The translations under genes and the position numbers were made by a program. Shown one piece after another: positions 19,895 through 29,695 of a DNA stretch of 64,000 nt. Position 1 is the stretch's first letter; each line of letters opens with the position of its first letter. Origin of the DNA: DASSSQ01 sp963839285 (GTDB taxonomy: Bacteria > Actinomycetota > Thermoleophilia > Gaiellales > Gaiellaceae); the NCBI GenBank assembly GCA_963839285.1, contig CAWIUN010000008.1:17682-81681 (forward strand), written 5' to 3'. A model generated the notes under the pieces. That model was not told the origin of the DNA, did not search any database, and was given only the letters and a program-made list of their open reading frames with translations.

Positions 19895-20987
19895 CGTCGC
19901 CGACGGCGGCGACCGACGTGCTCGCGACCTCCGCGAGCAGCTGCTCCTCGAGGACCTCGAAGGTCAGCGCAGTCGTCGGCCGACGGGTGGCGCAGCGTCC
20001 GCCCGACCAGCCGGTCGAGCTCGTACGGCGGCAGGCCGTCGGCCGGGCGACTTCATCGCGATGTCCTCGCGCCCGACGGTGGCCCGGCGGCAGGTCGCGC
20101 GCGGCGACGAGCTTCTTGGCCATCTTGATGATCGGCTCGGTCTCGCTCGGGTACATCGTCTTGGTCCCGTCGCCGAGCGCGACGTGCGTGCGCTCGAGGT
20201 CGCGCACCATCTTGCGCAGCCCCCGGCTCGAGCGAGAAGCCGTGGTCGGTGCCCTTCATCGCGCGGTTGAGCGTGAAGTGCTTCTCGACGATGCGCGCGC
20301 CGAGCACGTAGGCGGCCACCGGCATCGCGATGCCGTTGTCGTGGCTCGAGAAGCCGACCACCGAGTCCGGGAACACTCGCGGTAGGTCTCGATCACGCGC
20401 AGGTCGAGCTCCTCCCACGCGGCCGGATAGCCGGCCGTGCACTGCAGGATGCCGACCTGCGGGTTGACTCGGCGACCGTCTCGTAGCCGCGGCGCACGTC
20501 GTCGAGCGGCGCGCCGCCGGTGGAGAGGATCATCGGCTTGCCGATCTCGGCCACGTGGCGGAGCAGCGGCGTGTTGGTCAGGTCGCCCGAGGCGATCTTG
20601 TAGGCCGGCATGTCGAGCTCGGCGAGGAAGTCGGCGCTCGCGAGGTCGAACGCCGTCGAGAAGAAGGCGATGCCGAGCTCGCGCGCGAACGCCTGCAGCT
20701 CCTGGTACTCGTCCAGGCCGAACTCGAGCGACTCGCGGTGCTCGCCGTAGGTCGCCCCGTAGGTGTTCTCGTTGTCGTACGGCCTGTTGTACACCGCGCG
20801 CGTGTACAGCGAGCGGTTGTCGCGCTTCTGGAGCTTGACGGCGTGGGCGCCGCCGGCCTTGCGGCCTGGAACAGCTCGTTGGCCTTCTCGAGCGACCCCT
20901 GGTGGTTGTGGCCGATCTCGGCGATGACGTAGCAGTCGCCGTGTCGGAGATCTCGAAGCCGTCGATGGTGAAGCGCCGCTCAGCCAT
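19887..20987 (-). CDS. N-acetylneuraminate synthase-like (NeuB/SpsE family)
   Basis: About 367 residues. Visible are the VKLQKRDNRSLYTR loop, AFFSTAFDLASADFL, MPAYKIASGDLTNTPLLRH, KPMILSTGGAPLDDV, and the C-terminal part of the barrel GFSSHDNGIAMPVAAYVLGA followed by RIVEKHFTLNRAMKGTDH, all hallmarks of NeuB-type enzymes that condense phosphoenolpyruvate with an N-acylhexosamine. A SAF-like domain with RDLPPGH closes the protein. Breaks near 20935, 20865, 20465, 20380, 20220 and 20070. The ATG at 20987 gives a natural N-terminus (MAERRFTIDGF). It heads the set that ends in the export permease. Whether the product is Neu5Ac, legionaminic acid or another ulosonic acid cannot be told. Confidence 0.85.
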
Positions 20988-21000
20988 AGCCGCGAACATG

Positions 21001-22036
21001 CTACTTCGCAGCAGATCGACCTGCTGCAGTCTTTACCGCATCCTCACGCGTCGAGCGGAGACGGGCCAGGTCGGCGTCTACGAGCAGCCGGACGAGACCT
21101 TCGAAGTCGATCTCGGGCGCCCATCCGAGCCGTTCGCGCGCCTTGGCGGCGTCTCCCACCAGGCGGTGCAGCTCGGCGCGTCCACGGCGAAGCGCGGAAT
21201 CGACGCGGACGTGATCGCGCCAGTCGAGCCCGACGTGCCCGAAGGCGCATTCGACCAGCTTGCCGACCGTGTGGCTGACCCCGGTGGCAATCACGAAGTC
21301 GTCCGGCTCGTCCTGCTGAAGCATCAGCCACATCGCACGAACGTAATCGCCGGCGAATCCCCAGTCGCGCTCGGCATCGAGGTCACCGAGCACGAGCTCC
21401 TCCGCAAGGCCGAGCGAGATCTGCGCCACGCCGTGCGCGACCTTGCGGGGGAGGAAGTCGAGCGGGCGCCGAGGCGACTCGTGGTTGTAGAGGATCCCTG
21501 ACCACACGTGCAGCCCGTAACGATGGCTGGCACTATTTCACCATGAAGTGCCCGTACGACTTGGCGACGCCGCAACGGCGTGTAGGGGGTGTGAGCGGCG
21601 TCGTCTCTGTTTGCGGTGTCTCAAGCCGGCTCCCCAAAGATCTCTGCTCGACTACGCCTGGGTAGATGCGGGCAGCGGGGTAACCGCGCGCACGGCTTCT
21701 GAACAGATAGGCTCACCCCCACGGCTGCGAACTCCGCCGTCTCAACCGTACGTTGCGCACGACCTGGGCACGAAGGACGGCGCCGCCAGGAACGGGTAAA
21801 ACACCGGTCCGGCGCCCAGCGTTGCAGCACCGATTCGAGCGATCGGCGGTCGACGGCTTCCACCTCGACTCAGCCCCCAGCTCGCCTGCAAGCGCGGCGA
21901 GGTTCCCACAGCGGCGTGCAGGGTTCGCGCACAGACGGCGCCGGCGCAGTCGCCAGCCCCTGCGCGGGATTTGGCCAGCAACGAGCTGTCCTGGCCGCCG
22001 CATGCCGGTAATGAGCGCGACGCTGGTCCTCGTCAC
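21001..22036 (-). CDS. gmd: GDP-mannose 4,6-dehydratase-like enzyme
   Basis: Only the last third is an unbroken frame (YNHESPRRPLDFLPRK to the stop at 21001), but the rest is readable in pieces: VTRTSVALITG at the GTG of 22036, ANPARRCGNLAALAGELGAE, EAVDRRSLESVLQRWAPD, LAAPSFVPRS, VETAEFAAVGVS, SSEIFGEP-like RAEIFGEP, GVAKSYGHFM, and GLHVWSGILYNHESPRR. These follow the order of GDP-mannose 4,6-dehydratases (about 345 residues). The enzyme makes GDP-4-keto-6-deoxymannose, precursor of fucose, rhamnose or perosamine. At least six indels between 21540 and 22010 hide the gene from simple ORF finding. The Y-x-x-x-K (YGVAK) first tyrosine is lost in the indel. Preceded by a hairpin. Confidence 0.8.
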
Positions 22037-22115
22037 GCCCGGAAGTCTGCCTGATCGGTTCTTGTCACCGCATCTGGAGCGCCCTGCGGGCAACGAGTCC
22101 GGACACGGTCGCCTG

Positions 22116-22133
22116 CGCCAGCTGGGGCTGGCG
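22116..22133 (-). terminator. Hairpin directly after a glycosyltransferase stop codon
   Basis: On the minus strand a perfect 7-bp stem (CGCCAGC / GCTGGCG, 4-base loop CCCA on that strand) starts in the base after the stop codon of the glycosyltransferase ending at 22134. There is no T-run behind it, so it is not a classical intrinsic terminator; it may protect the 3' end or slow polymerase. It lies in a 97-base gap, rare in this tightly packed run. Confidence 0.35.
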
Positions 22134-23156
22134 TCACAGAACGCGTTCGCACTCGAGCGCCTCGCGGTAGGCGGCGAGGGTCGCCTCGGCCGCGGTCGCG
22201 AGCGAGAAGCGCTCGAGCGCGCGGGCCCGGCCGGCCTCGCCGAGCCGGCGGCGCAGCTCGCCGTCGCCGAGCAGCCGCTCGACCGCCGCCCGCAGCGCCG
22301 GCGGGTCGCCGGGGTCGACGAGCAGGCCGGTGACGCCGTCCTCGACCGCGTCGGGCAGGCCGCCGACCCGGGTCGCGACGACCGGGCGCGCGTGGCCCAT
22401 CGCCTCGCGCGCCTGGACGCCGTAGCCCTCCCGGCGCGAGGGGCAGCAGACGACGGCGGCCCGGTCGAGGTAGCCGCCGACCTCGTCGTGGGGGACGGCG
22501 CCGACGCCGCCGGGGACGCGGTCGCGCAGCGGCCCGTCGCCGACGACGACGCGGGGCAGCCCCTCGGTCGCCTCGAGGAACTCGAGGATGCCCTTCTCGG
22601 GCGAGAGGCGGCCGACGAAGAGCACGTGCGGCGGCTCCTCCGGCTCGCGCGTCGTCTCGGGCAGCCTGACGCCGGCGGGGACGACCCGGACCTCGCCCGC
22701 GCCGAGCCCGCGGGCCTGCTCGGCCAGCTCGGTCGAGGCCGCGAGCACGAGCGCGGCGCGGCGCAGGACGGGGCGCGCGAGCGCGGGGGCACGCCGCGCC
22801 AGCTCGACGTCGGTGCCCCAGACCTGGAGGACGTAGGGCTTGCCGGTGGCGAGCGCGGCGAGGCCGGAGGGGATCCAGTGGGCGTGGACGAGGTCGGCGC
22901 CGCGGGCGGCCCGGCGCGCGGCGGCCGCGAAGGACGCGAGGAAGGCGGGCACGAGCGCGAGCTTCCAGGGCGCGGCGCGCAGGTTGCCGGCGACGCCGTG
23001 CCCGTAGGCGATCCCGAAGTGGCGGAAGGTCGCGGGCGAGACGACCTCGACCTCGACCTCCCGCTCGCGCAGCGCCGCGACGGCGTCGCCGACGAAGCTC
23101 CCCGCCTGGTCGCCGTCGAAGCGGGGGTAGGAGGTCGTCAGGACGGCGACCCTCAC
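22134..23156 (-). CDS. Family 4 glycosyltransferase
   Basis: 340 residues, unbroken. The N-terminal acceptor domain starts VRVAVLTTSYPRFDGDQAG, the family's usual T-x-x-Y-P-R opening, and has a central LVHAHWIPSG. The donor domain has HVLFVGRLSPEKGILEFLEA, VVVGDGPLRD, and the E-x7-E block EGYGVQAREAMGHARPVVAT with GLPDAVEDGVTGLLVD. It is a retaining GT-B enzyme acting on the cytosolic face. The GTG at 23156 overlaps the stop of the polymerase/ligase by GTGA. It is followed by a hairpin, so it may be the last gene of an upstream transcription unit. Donor sugar unknown. Confidence 0.9.
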   Translation of the reverse strand: MRVAVLTTSYPRFDGDQAGSFVGDAVAALREREVEVEVVSPATFRHFGIAYGHGVAGNLRAAPWKLALVPAFLASFAAAARRAARGADLVHAHWIPSGLAALATGKPYVLQVWGTDVELARRAPALARPVLRRAALVLAASTELAEQARGLGAGEVRVVPAGVRLPETTREPEEPPHVLFVGRLSPEKGILEFLEATEGLPRVVVGDGPLRDRVPGGVGAVPHDEVGGYLDRAAVVCCPSRREGYGVQAREAMGHARPVVATRVGGLPDAVEDGVTGLLVDPGDPPALRAAVERLLGDGELRRRLGEAGRARALERFSLATAAEATLAAYREALECERVL

Positions 23157-24517
23157 CGGCGCGGGCGGAAGACGAGCGGCAGCGAGAGCGCGAGGGCCGC
23201 GAACGCGTAGACGTAGTAGAACTGCATCGTCAGGTAGAAGGCGTTCGCGGCCATCGTCCCGGCGAGCGCCGCCGTCATCCCCCACGCGAGCGGCCGGACG
23301 CGCGCGGCGAGCGGGTCGCCGGCGGCGGCGAGCGCCCGGCCGAGCGCGCGCGCGGCCCGGAGGCGGCGGAACAGGTACCAGAGGAAGGCCGCGAAGAGCG
23401 CGGTTCCGACGACGCCCGTCTCGACGAGCAGCGCGACGTAGAAGGAGTGCGGCCCCCAGTTCGTCTTGCCGGTCTCGAAGGCGTAGAAGACCGAGAAGTT
23501 GTTCAGGCCGAGCCCGAACAGCGGGTGCGCGTTGATCACGTCCGGGATGAACCCGTAGACGTCGAAGTGCGCCGAGCTGCCTGCGCCCTGCGTCTGGATC
23601 CGGGAGCGGAGGACGACGCCGAAGAAGTCCCGCCGCGAGGCGACGACCGCCGCGAGCAGGACGGCGACGACGCCGAGCGGGACGAGCAGCGCCCGGGCGC
23701 GCACGTAGCGGCGGTAGGGCGCGAGCAGCACGAGCACGCCCACCCCGAGCCCGAGCAGCCCGCTCCGGGAGAGCGTCGCCAGCTCCATGATCAGCAGGAA
23801 GGCGAGCACGAGCGCGAGCGGGACGCGCCAGCGGTGGCCGCGCTCGAGCCGCAGGTAGAGCGGCAGCAGCACGAGCAGCGGCACGATCAGCATGATCGCG
23901 AGGTGGTTCGGGTCGCCGGTGAGCGCGTTCGGCCGGTAGACGTCCTGGCCGTTGACGGCGCCGTAGATGTTGATCGAGCTGGCGCCGCCGGTCAGCGGCG
24001 AGAGCAGCTGCTGGTCGAGGTTGCCGCCGGCGCGCGCGACCGCGAGCTGCGCGAGCCCGTAGAGCGCGTTCAGCACCATCCCGCCCGAGAAGGCGGCGAG
24101 CGCCCGCCACCAGAAGTCGCGGCCGCGGCGGACGAGGTAGGTGACGCCCGCGGCGAGGAAGGCGAAGTGGATCGCGAACTTGACCATCCCCTTGACGAAC
24201 TGCGCGAGCGCGTCGGAGGTCTCGAGGTTGTAGAAGCCGACCAGGTAGACGAGCAGGAAGGCGAGGAAGAAGCCGACGACGGCCACGGTCGTCCGCGGCA
24301 GCCGCCCCCGGCCCTGCCCGAGCCGGCCGAGCGCGAAGCCGCCGACGAAGAGGACCGCGAGCACGTCCGAGATCCCGACCGCGCCGCCGGCCTGCCAGTG
24401 CAGCTTCTCGAAGGTGACCGCCGCGAGCGTCGCGAGGAAGAGCCCGTCGAGCGTCCGGCTCGGCGCGCGACGGGAGGCGCCGCGGTTGGGCGCGTCGTCG
24501 CCGTGTGGGGCGTGCAC
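23153..24517 (-). CDS. O-antigen polymerase/ligase family membrane protein (Wzy_C)
   Basis: 454 residues with about eleven hydrophobic segments. The large loop in the second half contains DVYGFIPDVINAHPLFGLGL then NNFSVFY, and the paired WGPHSFYVALLVETGVVGTA: the H-S-x-Y/F-V-x-L-x-E-x-G block of Wzy_C proteins. Such enzymes polymerise repeat units or attach glycan to an acceptor on the outer face of the membrane. The arginine that holds the pyrophosphate may be in RPNALTGDPNHLA (R-x-x-x-L-x-x-D-P-N). The GTG at 24517 is the start of the clean frame, but a GTG at 24539 overlapping the upstream stop would be in pattern if one base is missing nearby. Confidence 0.85.
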   Translation of the reverse strand: MHAPHGDDAPNRGASRRAPSRTLDGLFLATLAAVTFEKLHWQAGGAVGISDVLAVLFVGGFALGRLGQGRGRLPRTTVAVVGFFLAFLLVYLVGFYNLETSDALAQFVKGMVKFAIHFAFLAAGVTYLVRRGRDFWWRALAAFSGGMVLNALYGLAQLAVARAGGNLDQQLLSPLTGGASSINIYGAVNGQDVYRPNALTGDPNHLAIMLIVPLLVLLPLYLRLERGHRWRVPLALVLAFLLIMELATLSRSGLLGLGVGVLVLLAPYRRYVRARALLVPLGVVAVLLAAVVASRRDFFGVVLRSRIQTQGAGSSAHFDVYGFIPDVINAHPLFGLGLNNFSVFYAFETGKTNWGPHSFYVALLVETGVVGTALFAAFLWYLFRRLRAARALGRALAAAGDPLAARVRPLAWGMTAALAGTMAANAFYLTMQFYYVYAFAALALSLPLVFRPRR

Positions 24518-24535
24518 GGGCGCTCGTGCGTGACG

Positions 24536-26470
24536 TCACGGCCGCTCCTCGAGTGGACGTGGAGGTCGACGTCGCCGCCTCGCTGCGGACGCCGCCCTCC
24601 TCGTCCTGCTCGAGTAGCCCAACGACGACGGCGTAGCTCTCGCAGCCCCTCCGCTCGACGGTGGCATTGGCGTAGCCGACCTCGACGGTGCGCGCCCGGA
24701 GCGCCTCTGCCGCTGGATGCAGAGGCCGCTGCCGAACACCGCGACGATCCCGGCTGGCGGGGCCGGGACGCGACAGTCGTGGGCGTCGGTGGACACGCGG
24801 CGGCGCGCCGACGACGAAGATTGCGTACGTCGACGACATCTCGCGACGAGGTGGAGGGCGGGGTGCGGCAGCGCAGCCAGTCTTCATCGGCACGCCCGCC
24901 GTTCTGCGCCAGCGAGTCCGGGTCGAGGAGGAGCACGAGCATGCGCCAACCGCGGAGGTCGCCGCACGACGAAGGCGCGCCGTAGTCGAGTGATGGCGGT
25001 AGGCGAAGCGGAGCTTGCCGTCGCTCGAGACGCCACGTCGAGGGCTCGGTCCTGGGCGCGCCCGCCTCGAGCGCGCGACGAAGTCGACACGATTCCGTTC
25101 CAGACGCGTCACACCGCCGGCGGCGTCGCGGAGCTCCCGCCAGCGCGTCGCGCCGAGACCGTTGATCGCCGGCAGCGCGAGCAGCACGGCCAGCGCGAGC
25201 GGGCGACTACCATGGGCGCGGCCGCGGACGCGTGGCGCCGGACGCCCGCGAGAGCGAGCGCGAACGGGAGCGCGCAGAGCAGGATCAGCGGCGGCCAGGC
25301 GACCGAGAGCAGCCGCTCGGCGTAGACCGAGACCGCGATCCAACCGCCAGACCGGGAGCGGCCCAGGCCAGCAGCCGGGCGAGCGTCCGCGCCGAGGGTG
25401 CGTCGCCGTCGCGGGCGAGCAGCGTCAGCGGCAGCGACGCCAGCTCGAGCAGGGAGACGGCGTCGTGGAGGTCGAGGCCGCCCGCGCGGGGCCGGCGCCG
25501 AGAGCCCCGCCGCCGCTCGCGAGGGAGGGCAGCAGCCAGGTGGCGAGCGCCGCACCGGCCGCCGCCCACCCGCGGCCCGGCGCGCTCGACGGCGCGACCC
25601 GAAGCACCGCGTACAGGAGCCCGAAGGCGAGCGGCAGACGCAGGTCGGGGCCGAGCAGGGTCCGCCGACCAGTACCTCGCCGCGGACGGAGCTGCGAGGT
25701 CGGCGTAGTAGTTGCCGCTACCCGCCGTCAGGGGGCCGTGCAGCGAGATGCCGAGCCCTGCGCCTCGGCGAGGTCGTACGCGAGGGCGACCGCAGCGCCG
25801 GCGGCGAGCGGGATCACCACGCGCGTCAGCCGCGTCCGGAGGCCGTTACGAGAGCCGATCGCCGCGGCGACGACGAGCCCCGCGATCCCGAGCAGCCCGC
25901 TCGGTTTCGCCAGCACGGTCGCGAGCGCGAGCAGGGCGGTCGCGCTGAGGCCGCACGCGATCCGGCCGCGGCGGACGCGGCCAGGGCGGTGGCACCGAGA
26001 AGCGCGGCGACCGGGATGTCCGTGAGGCCGGCCGCGACGTCTCCGGCGAACGCCGCGACCGCGGCGACCAGCAGCACGGGCACGAGGGCCTCGAGCGGCG
26101 CGAGGCCGCCTCGCCGGGCGAGCGCGTAGAGCGTCGCAGAGGAGCACGGAGAAGGCGAGCGACAGCAACCGACCCGCCGCCTCGTGGACGCCGAACGGCG
26201 CCCAGACGAGTCCCTGGAGGACGTAGAAGAGCGGCCGGTGGAGCTGCTCGGGCCCGACGCCGTCGGCGTGGAACGAGCCGTCCGCGATCAGCCGCGACCA
26301 GGCGCCGAAGTAGAGCGAGTCCCAGGAGCTGTACGGCAGTACCACCGCGGCGAACGCGGCGACCGCCGCGTACAGCGCCAGCAGCCCGCCGAGCGCCCAG
26401 GCGGGGAGCGCCCGGACGGCCCGTGCAGCGCGTGGCCGCGCGCTCGCCGCCGCGGCCGAGCCGAGGTCAC
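24536..26470 (-). CDS. Polytopic membrane glycosyltransferase (GT39/ArnT-like)
   Basis: About 645 codons. After a basic N-terminus there is a first helix (ALGGLLALYAAVAAFAAVV) and then SSWDSLYFGAWSRLIADG with HRPLFYVLQGLVWAPFGVHE: the loop with the acidic catalytic residue and the second helix of the PMT/ArnT fold, which use polyprenyl-phosphate sugars outside the membrane. Further hydrophobic segments follow (VPVLLVAAVAAFAGDVAAG, ALLALATVLAKPSGLLGIAG, PPLILLCALPFALALAG), then a soluble C-terminal domain of about 180 residues that is poorly readable. Breaks near 26470-26400, 26130, 25975, 25750, 25680, 25560, 25345, 25230, 24980, 24870 and 24800. GTGA overlap at 26470 fixes the start. Confidence 0.65.
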
Positions 26471-27714
26471 GCGAGGCTCCCGAGCAGGTCGGCGAGCTCC
26501 TCGACCCGGGTGCGGCGCGAGACGCGGTCGCGCCACTCGGCGGAGAGCGGGGCGTCCGGGAGCGCGTCCTCCTGCCAGCGCGCATGCAGGTCGCGGAGGG
26601 CCGCCACCATCCCGTTCAGGTCGTCGGGGGCGACGACGACGCCGGCGCCGGTCTCGCGGATCAGCTCGGCCGCGGCGCCGTCGGGCGGCACGACCGCGAG
26701 GATCGGGCGCTCGGCCGCCAGGTACTCGAAGACCTTGCCCGAGAGCACGCCCTTGCCGCGGCCGCCGGCCTCGGGGATCAGGAGCAGCAGCGCGTCGGAG
26801 TCGCGCTGGAGCTCGAGCGAGACCCGCCGGGGCGCGTAGGGGACGAGCTCGAGCCGGTCGCCGAGGCCGAGCGTCTCGGCCCAGTCGCGGTCGGCGCTGC
26901 GGAAGTCGCCGACGAAGCGCGCGACCGCGTCGAGGCCGGACTCGTGCAGCGCGGTCAGGAACGGGCGCGGGTCGCGCTTGCCGAAGAACGAGCCCGCGTG
27001 CGTGATCCGGAAGCGCGCGCCGCGGCGGTACTCGAGCCCGGCGAAGTCGTCGAAGTCGGAGCCGTTCGCGATCGTGCTGACGGGCCCGCTCGGCTCGAGC
27101 CCCGTCATCTCGGCCGCGATCGCGTCGGAGACGGTCACGATCGCGTCGGCCGAGCCCGCGACGACGCGCGCGACGCGCTCGCTCGTCCGCTCCTTCGCGC
27201 GCGCGAGCACGGTGTCCGAGCGCCGGTGCGGGTGCGCGATCAGCGAGTCGCGCAGGTCGGCGACCCAGCGGACGCCGGTCGCCTTCTTCGCGGCGGCGCC
27301 GACCAGGTGCACCGAGCGGGGCGGCGAGGTCGTGATCACGACGTCGATCCCCTCGCTGCGCACGAGCCGGATCGCCGCCGGGATCGCGGTCAGGTTCCAG
27401 GTGACGTTCTCGTCCGGGACGAGCAGCCGCCGCCCGACCGAGCGCGCCTGCACGAGCGCGCGCTCGACGCCGGCCGTGCCGTGCAGCTCCTCGGCCAGCG
27501 AGCGCCCCTTCGGGCCGACGTAGCGGGCGCGGTGCACCCAGGCCTGCGTCGGCACGACGAGCTCGTCGTCGCGGTGGATCCACTTCGGGTCGTCCGGCGC
27601 GAGCACGTGCGTCTCGATCCCGAGCCCGGGCAGGTGGGTCGCGAACTTGAGCGGCCGCTGGACGCCGCCGCCGCCGGCCGGCGGGAAGTAGAGCGAGACG
27701 ATCAGCGCCTTCAC
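26467..27714 (-). CDS. Family 4 glycosyltransferase
   Basis: 415 residues, unbroken, starting with GTG at 27714 (KALIVSLYFPPAGGGGVQR, the glycine-rich acceptor loop). The N-domain has VVITTSPPRSVHLVG and WVADLRDSLIAHPHR, a motif typical of this subgroup (D-L-R-D). The donor domain has ITHAGSFFGKRDPRPFL, KVFEYLAAERPILAVVPPDG and AAELIRETGAGVVVAPDD. The E of the donor site is FEYLAAERP. It is a retaining cytosolic GT-B enzyme; related proteins occur in N-acetylfucosamine and mannose transfer, but the sugar is not determined. A 53-base gap separates it from the next upstream gene, so this may be a sub-operon start. Confidence 0.88.
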   Translation of the reverse strand: MKALIVSLYFPPAGGGGVQRPLKFATHLPGLGIETHVLAPDDPKWIHRDDELVVPTQAWVHRARYVGPKGRSLAEELHGTAGVERALVQARSVGRRLLVPDENVTWNLTAIPAAIRLVRSEGIDVVITTSPPRSVHLVGAAAKKATGVRWVADLRDSLIAHPHRRSDTVLARAKERTSERVARVVAGSADAIVTVSDAIAAEMTGLEPSGPVSTIANGSDFDDFAGLEYRRGARFRITHAGSFFGKRDPRPFLTALHESGLDAVARFVGDFRSADRDWAETLGLGDRLELVPYAPRRVSLELQRDSDALLLLIPEAGGRGKGVLSGKVFEYLAAERPILAVVPPDGAAAELIRETGAGVVVAPDDLNGMVAALRDLHARWQEDALPDAPLSAEWRDRVSRRTRVEELADLLGSLA

Positions 27715-27767
27715 AGCGGCTAACCGTAGCCCGGACCCGGGTCCCGGGGGCTCCCGAGCCGCGGGGC

Positions 27768-29695
27768 TCAGAGCCGGTAGAGCGCGTAGCGCGCGTCGCG
27801 GTAGACGGGATCGAGCCCGGCGACGGCGGGGCCCGTCCTCGCGTCGACGACGAGCCAGCCGGCGCCGGCCCGCCGCGGGATCGCGAGGTCGCCGGTCCGC
27901 AGGAACCTCCGCGCCGCGCGGACGCGCTCCTGCGGCCGGTTCGCCGTCGTGTCGGCGACGTGCGCGGGCGGGGCGACGGCGATGTAGACGGGCGCGTAGG
28001 CGGCGAGCTCGTAGCTCGTCGCCGGGTCGGCGTAGACGACCGCGCGCTCGGGCACCCGCTCGCGGAGGGCCTGCACGAGCCCGGGGGTGAGGCGGCCGGC
28101 GCCGAGCCGCTTCGGGGCCGTCCAGTTCGCGAAGCCGTGGACGGCGACGGGGAGCACGAAGAGGATCGCGGCGAGCCCGGCCAGCGTCGTCCGGCGCTCC
28201 TCGAGCCGCGGCCGGAGAAGCAGCGCGAGGACGAGCGCGCCGGCGCCGCCGAGGGCCGCGACCCAGGTCGCCCACGCCGGGCCGCCGTTCTCGATCGTCT
28301 TGCCGCCGAAGTCCCCCGGCCAGAGCAGCTGGAAGGCGATCCCGAGGCCGAGCGCGGCGGGGAGGGCGAGCACCCCTCCGAACCGCGCGAGCGCCCAGGC
28401 GCCGGCCGCGAAGGCGAACGCGAACGGCAGGAAGCCGGCCGCGCGGCGCGACTGCGAGAGCGTCACGAGGTCGGAGAAGTGCGTGAACAGGAAGGGGACG
28501 AGCATCAGCGCCAGCACCGCGAGCGCGCCGCCGAGCACGAAGGCGCCGGAGCGGCGGCGGACCGCGAGCGCGGCGAGCGGCACCGAGAGCAGCGCCGCGA
28601 CGGCGACGGCGCCGCCGCGCGAGAGCACGTCGGCCGCGAGCCGGTAGCTGTCGGCGCCGACGACGTGCAGCTGGTCGCGGTACTGGCGCAGCGCCCGCGC
28701 CCGCTCGGCCGCGTCGGGCGTGTGCGCGGCGGTCGCGCCGACGAGCGGGCGCAACCAGGCGAGCACGGCCCCGAGCGGCACCGCCGCGGCGGCGAGCGGC
28801 CCGAGCGTCTCGACCGCCTCCCCGGGCGCGACCACGAGCCGGACGGCCGCGTAGCCGGCGAGCGCGACCAGCATGAAGAGCGTGAAGGCCGGGTGGATCA
28901 GCGCGGCGGCGAGCGCGAGCGCGGAGAGCGTCGCCCACGCCCGCGGGTCGCGGCCGCGCGCCGCGACGAAGAAGAGGGCGAAGCCCGCCGGGACGAGCAG
29001 CTGCCGCACCGCCGTCCCCGGGTTCGTGACGACGACGTAGCCGCCGCCGTGCCCGGCCGCGAGGCCGTAGAGCGCGACCTGGCCGGCGAGCACGGCCCAG
29101 CCGCCCCAGGCGGCGTCGAAGACCGCGCGGCCGGCCTCCCAGGCGACGACGAAGACGGCGACGACGAGCAGCGACGGCGCGTGCCGCACCACGACCGCGG
29201 GATCGAGCCCGCGAGACCTTCGCGACCAGGGCGAGGAAGCCGTGCCAGAGCGGGAACGCGTAGCCGGGGTGGAGCCCGCCGTCGCGGAACTCGTCGACCG
29301 ACCCGAGCGAGAGGTCGCCGAACGCGGCCAGCTTGCGGACGCGCGCGAGGTGGAAGAGCCCGTCGCCGCCGACGGGCCCCGACACGAACCAGAGCGCGCC
29401 GCCGAAGGCGAGCCCGGCGAGGGCGACGAGCGCGCGGTGGCCCTGCTCGGGCGGCTCCCGCAGCTGCCGCCACGGCTTCCAGGCGAGCGCGGCCGCGCCG
29501 AGGCCGAGCTCGATCCCGAGCGTCAGCAGGATCGACCCGTGCAGCGCGAACGTGAGCGCGAGCGCGAGGGCGACGGCCGCGAGCCCCCACGCCAGCGCCG
29601 CCGACGCCGACCGCTGCCCGAGCGCCCGCGCGATCGCCCGCCCGGGCAGCGAGCACGACGACGATCCCGAAGGCGAGCCGCAGCCAGTCCGTCAT
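27768..29695 (-). CDS. Large polytopic membrane protein, probable membrane glycosyltransferase
   Basis: About 642 residues with a dozen or more hydrophobic segments and a soluble C-terminal domain of about 110 residues (RERVPERAVVYADPATSYEL to the end DARYALYRL). The first external loop, SGPVGGDGLFHLARVRKL with FRDGGLHPGYAFPLWHG, has the D-x-L-F-H pattern of GT-C membrane glycosyltransferases. Its size and layout match the 24536-26470 gene, which suggests two GT-C enzymes in the run. Breaks near 29650 and 29220. ATG at 29695 overlaps the previous stop (ATGA). A polymerase or side-branch transferase are both possible; no family name is claimed. Confidence 0.65.

Noticed and set aside
76..22036. 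Calling the broken genes pseudogenes
   Set aside because: Breaks recover with one base, all catalytic blocks remain and gene junctions are exact; sequencing errors explain this better.
24530..24541. Perfect palindrome CGTGACGTCACG resembling the GTGAC repeats
   Set aside because: It lacks the 3-5 base centre and the CCTT leader, lies across a stop codon, and palindromes of this size are expected in GC-rich DNA.
22134..25343. A 1069-codon open frame on the minus strand
   Set aside because: Only its last 340 codons, the glycosyltransferase, look coding; the rest is a shadow of the polymerase and membrane genes.
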